Positions 57,950 through 64,000 of a DNA stretch of 64,000 nucleotides are shown here, piece after piece (position 1 is the first letter of the stretch; each line of letters opens with the position of its first letter). The notes under the pieces were generated by a model, which was given only the letters and a program-made list of their open reading frames with translations, was not told the origin of the DNA and ran no database searches. Source of the stretch: Colias croceus (lineage: Eukaryota > Arthropoda > Insecta > Lepidoptera > Pieridae); the NCBI RefSeq assembly GCF_905220415.1, contig NC_059556.1:8568501-8632500 (forward strand), written 5' to 3'. The position numbers and the translations under genes are program-made.

Positions 57950-58113
57950 AGGGCGTATTCAGAAAGAAAGCTTGAAACTTATAAGCGCTTATCGGCGCTT
58001 GTCAATGCTCAAACCAGCTTGTCAAAACCAGCATTGACAAGCTTGTCAAAACCAGCATTGACAAGCACCGATAAGCGCTTATAAGTTTCAAGCTTTCTTT
58101 CTGAATACACCCT
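57950..58113. mobile_element. 164-bp foldback MITE
   Basis: 60-bp arms (57950-58009 and 58054-58113) pair with two mismatches; the left arm starts agggcgtattcagaaagaaa. The loop contains a duplicated cttgtcaaaaccagcattga. The sequence cga flanks both sides of an extended taaggg terminus. Confidence 0.8.
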
Positions 58114-58119
58114 TACGAA

Positions 58120-58739
58120 GTTAAAGGCCCTACTCACGGTTCAACACAACCCACAATCTGCTGACACAATTTGTTGAAGTCGCGATTGAGCGTTCTCTAC
58201 TCACGATTCATCCAACCCTCAATCTGCTGATACAATTTCATTCCGCGATTGCTTGCCACAACGTGTGCACGTCACGTTGATGCCTGGCCTGAAGCTAAAC
58301 CTCAACGCAATAATACGCGTTATTAATGGATATACTAATTTATGAAATATAATATAATTATCTTTGTAAAGCTTGTATTTTTTCCAATTTTATTGATAGA
58401 TTTCAAGGGCTATAAAGTATAAACGGCTATAAAATATAAACATCTTCCTCAAATATGTAAAAATGTCTTTTCCGCGTTTATCTCAAAACCGCCATTTTGC
58501 GATTACTGCGCAGCGCGATTGAGCCGAGATTGGAGCAATCACAATACTCACGATTCAACACGCACACAATCTGCTGAGACAATTTGTCGGGTTGCTTCCG
58601 CGCCGATCCAATACACAACATGTTGGGTTACGCCCCCAACGTGCCCTCAACTATACTATTCACGACACAATCTGTCAGCTCACTGCAGATTGTGTCAGCA
58701 GATTGTTACTGAAATTGAATCGTGAGTAGGCTACTTTAG
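58120..58739. mobile_element. MITE with cctactcacg termini, ~620 bp
   Basis: Imperfect inverted ends taaaggccctactcacggtt and attgaatcgtgagtaggcta. acaatctgctgacacaattt-type words repeat in both halves and both orientations. No transposase ORF. Confidence 0.65.
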
Positions 58740-58757
58740 AAATCGCAAAAATGTATG

Positions 58758-60136
58758 GGATTGACCTCAGAGCAATAAACCTATAGAGTACTTGTATCGA
58801 GCGTATACAATTTACATATATTTGTTTCTCTCTATCTAAAGAAAACGTCGTATGAAAGAATGAGACAGCTACAGACAACAAGCTACGTTTCAACATAGTC
58901 ATGGCACCATTTTCACTATAGGTACGTATTTAGATAGATAGAAGGTGATAGTGATGGGATGTGCTTCAATCGATAAAATCGTGAATGTATTTTGCATTTA
59001 CGGTTTCGTGAAATAATAAATAAAAATAAAAACAAAACTAATAATTAATTTCAGTTGAATACATTATTTGTTTCACATAGTTACATATTTAAAGTAACTT
59101 AGGTGTTAAAAATTTCAAAATAAAAATTCACTTTCTTTAATCAAAATATGTATTTATTATCTACAGGAACAAAAAAAAAAAACGTAAGCGTAAGATTGCA
59201 CAATTCTTCTAGAGTATCCATCTTGATAACACGCAGGCTCGAATTTCGAAATGCAGTGAACACAATATAGCAAATTGTGGCGGCGTCCAATCTACTCATG
59301 TCTCATGTTTTATACCCATTTTTTATTTAGCTCTGGAAATCTAAAACAAAATGAATTTATTAATAATCTAAAAGAGAAATTAATACACAACAAACTAAAA
59401 CTAAAACACATAAGTCAAATAAAACAATCACGTGGTATTTTTTATTTCGCTGCGGTAAAAAATTTACATCTATTATTTGCAACAACAACTACATATAAAT
59501 CTGTTATAAGAAACAAAATAAATAAATCAACGTTAATATGAAATAGATTTTTGTCATAACTCGATAATATACGCTAGATGTATTACAACACTACGGTGGT
59601 AAACAAAATGCCAAACGTGATATTATTGTGACATTATTAAAAATTATTTCATTATTTTGTATTCCACAACCCCATAAAGTGGGTAAATGTTACAGTTACA
59701 ACATAAAATTACAAATAAGCGCTTGATAAAACCTTCAAATAGGTTTAAAACATAAATATTTATCAATTTGCTGAAAATCACTTACCGATGGAAAGATATT
59801 TTTACATTGTTTTTATCCAAAACTCCCATTCGACTAGTGATAGCCGGTAGCTAAACATACAATAGTTATTTTAGCACACTGACAAATAAAAAGAAACACT
59901 GTACACTTTATATTTTCTAAATATTTCGTTAAAAACACTTGACGCACTGAGCCCACCAGCTGGTTGGCAAACAAACTGACTGCCGGCGCGCTACGTTTGA
60001 AGACAGTGCAGATACTCTATCGCTATCTCAATCTGGCTCATGCTGTTATTGACTAAGAGTAAGTAGATTAGAAAATATGTATTTTGTTCTGTCTCAATAT
60101 AAGAACTCTATAGGTTTATTGCTCTGAGGGATTGAC
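58758..60136 (-). mobile_element. P-superfamily-like element with 8-bp target duplication
   Basis: The element proper is 58766-60128 (1363 bp). The ends ctcagagcaataaacctata match in inverted orientation for 24 bp and imperfectly further. The octamer GGATTGAC stands on both sides (58758-58765 and 60129-60136). On the minus strand near 59790-59835 an exon-like start, MGVLDKNNVKISFHR then a gtaagt donor, resembles the middle of a THAP DNA-binding domain (KISFHRFP). THAP domains and 8-bp duplications are features of P elements. hAT elements also make 8-bp duplications and remain the alternative. No transposase core is present. Confidence 0.7.
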
Positions 60137-60874
60137 ATACGCCGCGTTAGATCACGTGGTCTATATCTATGTCTTATATTATGTATCTTATATTTTCTTG
60201 TTACACGTCAAATGTTCATACCGAAATCTCCAGTGTATAAGATATAAGCTTCTTGGTCTACGGTCACTGGTCGTGCTTGCCGCCTGTGTTGCCGCCGTTG
60301 CCCGTTGGCTGTCATAAATTTCAAATTATCTCGACTTTTTACTTATTTTTTGTAGGTAATACTATATTAAAGTGGGTCGAAATCGCGCCCAAAGAAGTCG
60401 GTTACAAACAAACATACAAACATACAGGTGAAGCTAATAAAAAGCGTGTAAAAAAATATACTAATATCCATCAACATCAAGGGATCATAATAATACCCCT
60501 AAATTTTCCAACAAAAGTCGTGTTGACTCTATTGAGATATACATATTGAGACGACACCGCCTGTACATCACTTATGTTCCGCTCAACATACGCCATATGG
60601 CGTAAATGCACGCTCATTTTTTATTTGTTTTAAAGTGAAACGCATCAAATATGTCTTCGTGTGTGTTACGATATTGCACAATTAATAATACAAATAATAC
60701 GGAAAAGTTCAAAGGAATAACTTTCACCGGTAAGTACCTAACAAGATAATAATTTTTAAAACTTAGTTACTTAGAGCAAAAATATGGCGCACAGATTTTG
60801 TTTGTGGTGTCTCCTCCATACGTAGTACTATTATCTCAATGGTTGACTCATGTTTTGTGCCAATGTGTCCATCT

Positions 60875-61531
60875 CTAAGAGCAATAAACCTATAGAGTTC
60901 TTATATTGAGACAGAACAAAATACATATTTTCTAATCTACTTACTCTTAGTCAATAACAGCATAAGCCAGATTGAGATAGCGATAGAGTATCTGCACTGT
61001 CTTCAAACGTAGCGCGCCGGCAGTCAGTTTGTTTTCCAACCAGCTGGTGGGCTCAGTGCGTCAAGTGTTTTTAACGAAATATTTAGAAAATATAAAGTGT
61101 ACAGTGTTTCTTTTTATTTGTCAGTGTGATAGAATAACAGCTATTGTATGTTTAGCAACCGGCTATCACTAGTCGAATGGAAGTTTTGGATAAAAACAAT
61201 GTAAAAATATCTTTCCATCGGTAAGTGATTTTCAGCAAATTGATAAATATTTATGTTTTAAACCTATTTGAAGGTTTTATCAAGAACTTTTTTGTAATTT
61301 TATGTTGTAACCTTGGTTGTAACTATAACATTTACCCACTTTATGGGGTCGTGGAATATAAAATAATGAATTAATTTTTAAAAAATGTCACAATAATATC
61401 ACGTTTGGCATTTTGTTTACCACCGTAGTGTTGTAACACATCTAGCGTATATTATCGATTTATGACAAAAAATCTATTTCATATTAACGTTGATTTATTT
61501 ATTTTGTTTCTTATATTAGATTTATATGTAG
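60875..61531 (+). mobile_element. Truncated, inverted copy of the 58766-60128 element
   Basis: Begins ctaagagcaataaacctata and is the reverse complement of about 59480-60128 over ~650 bp at about 95% identity by eye. It includes the THAP-like start MEVLDKNNVKISFHR|gtaagt near 61180-61225. It stops at the MITE at 61532 and I could not find its second terminus. Confidence 0.7.
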
Positions 61532-61774
61532 TTGTGTAGATCAATCCTTATTCATTGACTGGAGATTGCACTATGAACATTAACTTGTCACAAGAAAATA
61601 TGACCTTGAATGACGCCTGTATGTTTTTTTATCCCTTTCACACCAAGTTGCCAAGTTAGGTGTGAAAGGGATAAAAAAACATACAGGCGTCAGTCAAGGT
61701 CATAATATTTTCTTGTGACAAGTTAATGTTCATAGTGCAATCTCCAGTCAATGAATAAGGATTGATCTACACAA
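61532..61774. mobile_element. 243-bp near-perfect palindromic MITE
   Basis: Arms of about 115 bp start ttgtgtagatcaatccttat and fold on each other with only a few mismatches around a loop near aagttgccaagtt. No ORF. Transcribed, it would form a long hairpin RNA. Confidence 0.85.
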
Positions 61775-61899
61775 AGTTTCCAAATAAATTATTTTTGACT
61801 GGACCTTCTGAGTTTAGACCCAAAATTGAGAAGAAAGTGGTTTCAAGCTGCAAAGAGGAATGAATGAATGATTACTATCCAGTATCCTCCAAAGACTAT

Positions 61900-62513
61900 T
61901 ATTATTTTGATGCCGTGAAGACCACTTTTTTACTGTGAACTACTAAACGAGATATTCGTGCAATATTAGTTTTTTAAAACGTATTTAAGATTGTTTGAGG
62001 TATAAAGTTTTAGGTATCTAGTTTGTAAGAATGCATGGATTTTATAATGGATTTTTTATTATTTTTTTTTTGTTACGTAAAAACAAGTGACGTTACGTAA
62101 AAAGAGCTGGGCGGCCAGAAAATGAATAATTATAAATGAACAATACGATACCAAATAATTAATAAAACACCGTTCTTTATCTAAATTAATTTATTATGAA
62201 CTAAGACTTAGATGATTAACATTAACTTGTGCAGAGTGATACTAAATTTATTCTTTACAGTCCGTAGTAGTTAATTCCTTAAAATATTTCACTTAACAAT
62301 TATTTACATTAAATAGTTTACAATTACATACCATGTTACATTTTGCAGACGACATCTTGTTAATTTACGACTTAAATAAATAAACCCCAAAAATAAATAC
62401 GTAATACGTAATCAACGTATGTATAAAAAATATATGAAGCATTTGATATTTTTTTGATAATTTTTAATCATTGTACCGTTATTACACTAAATAGCACTAA
62501 ATTGAGACTAAAT
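61900..62513. other. Intergenic DNA downstream of the ACSS3-like gene
   Basis: AT-rich, no gene seen. A gttacgtaaaa motif occurs twice near 62074-62102. The 3' UTR of the ACSS3-like gene is expected here. TTTATT words on the plus strand could be its AATAAA signal but are too common to choose. Confidence 0.5.
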
Positions 62514-63580
62514 TCAAAGTTCGGGATCCGGTGCATCGATGGCGTATCCGCATTTTTGTAGGGCGATTTTTATTTCAGGGAACACTGAAGCATCTTCTAT
62601 TGTAGCGGGAAGTTTGATGCGTTGTGAACGCGCCATTTTTGCAATGGCGCCGCGGAGTGCTTTTCCGGAGCGGGTGCGAGGAAGCGCGGGAACTGCAATC
62701 GCTTTTCTGAATGCCGCGATGGGGCCGATAAGATGACGGACGAGGGCAATCAGCTCTTGTGTTACTGTGTCTTCTGCTACTATTTCTTCGTCTGTAAACA
62801 AAATATGAAAATTAGGGAAATGTCTCGAAGTGTACCTAGTTAGTCGAAAAGAAGTAGAAATGAAATTGTAAATTAGACACTGAAGGTAAGTCATTTTGTG
62901 TAAAACATATACATTTTTCTATCAATAAAGTCGCATGTTTCCTATAGAAAATTTGTAGAATTTTACCTAATTTGACTAACTACTCATACATAATAATTAT
63001 ACATAACAAAGTCCTATGATATTCCATTTCGTTTCTTCATATTAACATCAACAGTATCATGTATGTTTGTATTTGTATAACTTTCTAATTACCTACCTAC
63101 GCCACCAAATCTACAGATTGCCTAATCTTGACAGCTAGACAACTAACTAACTACCTAAGTACTAACTTATAAAGTTATAAACTGTATGCAGTATGAAAAG
63201 TAGTGTAGTCAATATTCATACTTTAGTTATATCCCGTTACCGGTAACACGAGTATTTTATACTTATCGCGGGCACCAGATTAGTTATGTATGTGTTGATG
63301 TTCATAATTATGTAATGAAATTTTTTTATAATTTAATTTATAACTAACCATCCTGCGGCGGGCGCATCACATACAAGCACAAGGGCACATCTCCCTTAGT
63401 GGGGTCCGGCGCGCCGACCACCACCGCGTCAGCGACCCGCGCGTGCTTTAGTACCACGTCTTCAATCGCCGCGGTTGAGAGTCGATGACCTGCTACATTG
63501 ATGACGTCATCAGCACGAGCGACCACCCATACAGCGCCTTCAGCGCTTATCCAGCCTACGTCTTGTGTGTCGTAGTAACC
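62514..63580 (-). CDS. ACSS3: Acyl-CoA synthetase short-chain family member 3-like, last two exons (partial)
   Basis: Two coding exons on the minus strand, 63580-63349 (acceptor ttacag, donor gttagt) and 62791-62514 (acceptor ttacag, stop TGA), join in phase 1. They encode the C-terminal domain of an acetyl/propionyl-CoA synthetase, which makes acyl-CoA from a short-chain acid, ATP and CoA, in the mitochondrial matrix for ACSS3. The first exon has GYYDTQDVGWI and RADDVINVAGHRLST, the adenylate-forming hinge and A8 region. The second has VRHLIGPIAAFRKAIAV and LPRTRSGKALRG, where the Lys of RSGK is the catalytic A10 lysine. The end ATIEDASVFPEI matches ACSS3 rather than ACSS1 or ACSS2. N-terminal exons lie beyond 64000. 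Confidence 0.88.
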
Positions 63581-64000
63581 CTGTAATTTAGAAACGATGC
63601 TTAGAAATCTTACAAAATTTACAGAATACAGAGTCTACAATACGTAATAGTAACCCGGGTATCGTTTGAATTTGAAGTCTAATTTTTGTTGGTAAGTTGA
63701 AACTACTGTTTGATTTTACGCGAGTAGGTATTATTACATTTAGAATTAATTAAAATTTCATAATGATTATTTTCCCGGCGTTTCGCACGCTTTGCAGCGC
63801 CCGTGGTGGCGGGAAGACTATGTAATAATATTATTAAGAAATCGCGTTTTAAATCCATTAAAAATCTTTAATTTCTAAGTGAAACATGCTTTAGTAGAAT
63901 TCTGCGTTTGTTGTAGTCCGTAGTCATTGTAATTATATTGCTATCATGAAAAAAATGACTTTTTTACTATTGAACGTGAAAATGTTATTTAGTTATTAAA
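63581..64000. other. ACSS3-like intron, window end
   Basis: AT-rich intron upstream of the penultimate exon. A short GC-rich patch at 63776-63815 has no convincing exon in any frame. Confidence 0.5.

Larger units (their letters stand above)
60651..61880 (+). pseudogene. THAP-domain (P-type transposase) relic, interrupted by insertions
   Basis: 60651-60727 reads MSSCVLRYCTINNTNNTEKF followed by KGITFT and a gtaagt donor. The C-x4-C spacing and the following KGITF are a THAP zinc-finger start. One lost base before the donor would restore the usual FHR, so the exon is frameshifted. About 1.1 kb downstream, 61812-61865 contains LDPKLRRKWFQAAKRNE then a stop, which fits the next THAP segment (FP.DP.LRRKW..A.KR). 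A P-like element copy (60875-61531) and a palindromic MITE (61532-61774) lie between them, in the former intron. The conserved Trp and basic residues make this more than chance, but it is clearly decayed. Confidence 0.55.

Noticed and set aside
59275..59541. 88-residue frame as part of a P transposase
   Set aside because: It lies inside the P-like element but on the strand opposite the THAP-like exon, is lysine/asparagine-rich and shows no transposase motif.

Overview
The window is insect nuclear DNA, almost certainly from a butterfly or moth. It is AT-rich, its genes are split by GT-AG introns, and it is packed with repeats that carry typical lepidopteran 3' ends (gggcgaagccgcgggcgg...ctagt). 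The decisive gene is a myosuppressin precursor whose mature peptide, QDVVHSFLRF-amide, is the lepidopteran form. Nothing prokaryotic, and no CRISPR or phage-type system, is present.

Layout. (1) At 1-2300 a 14-copy minisatellite runs into the last three coding exons of a C2CD5-like gene (+). (2) At 4280-21563 lies a complete myosuppressin gene (-): promoter and four-residue first exon near 21.6 kb, then a ~16.5 kb intron, then two short coding exons. (3) 21.6-33.9 kb is gene-free and holds interspersed repeats, MITE-like hairpins and an 883-bp element with perfect 87-bp inverted repeats. (4) At 33941-37599 there is an unusual composite structure: twelve near-identical ~310-bp units, each with a tRNA-like RNA polymerase III gene, arranged as two opposed arrays (3 minus, 9 plus). 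The whole structure is bracketed by a 12-bp direct repeat that looks like a target-site duplication. (5) At 37.8-45.8 kb four intronless secreted-protease genes lie on the minus strand: one membrane- or GPI-anchored trypsin-like protease and three cathepsin-B-like C1A paralogues. Only the middle cathepsin keeps all active-site residues. One paralogue has lost the active-site Asn and Gln, and another has Ser in place of the catalytic Cys. (6) At 48954-56207 (5' UTR exon near 57.6 kb) lies a complete cortactin gene (-) in eleven coding exons. (7) At 57.9-61.9 kb there is a nest of inverted-repeat elements, including a P-superfamily-like element with an 8-bp target duplication and THAP-domain exon relics. 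(8) At 62514-63580 are the last two exons of an acyl-CoA synthetase, ACSS3-like (-), which continues beyond the window.

The genes are unrelated housekeeping, neuropeptide and protease loci and form no pathway. Two themes stand out. First, splice sites of three different genes sit inside or beside tandem repeats that copy the splice-site motif. Second, the protease block looks like a young intronless family, part of which is turning into pseudoenzymes. All exon boundaries were read by eye from splice sites, reading phase and family similarity; no alignment or transcript evidence was available.
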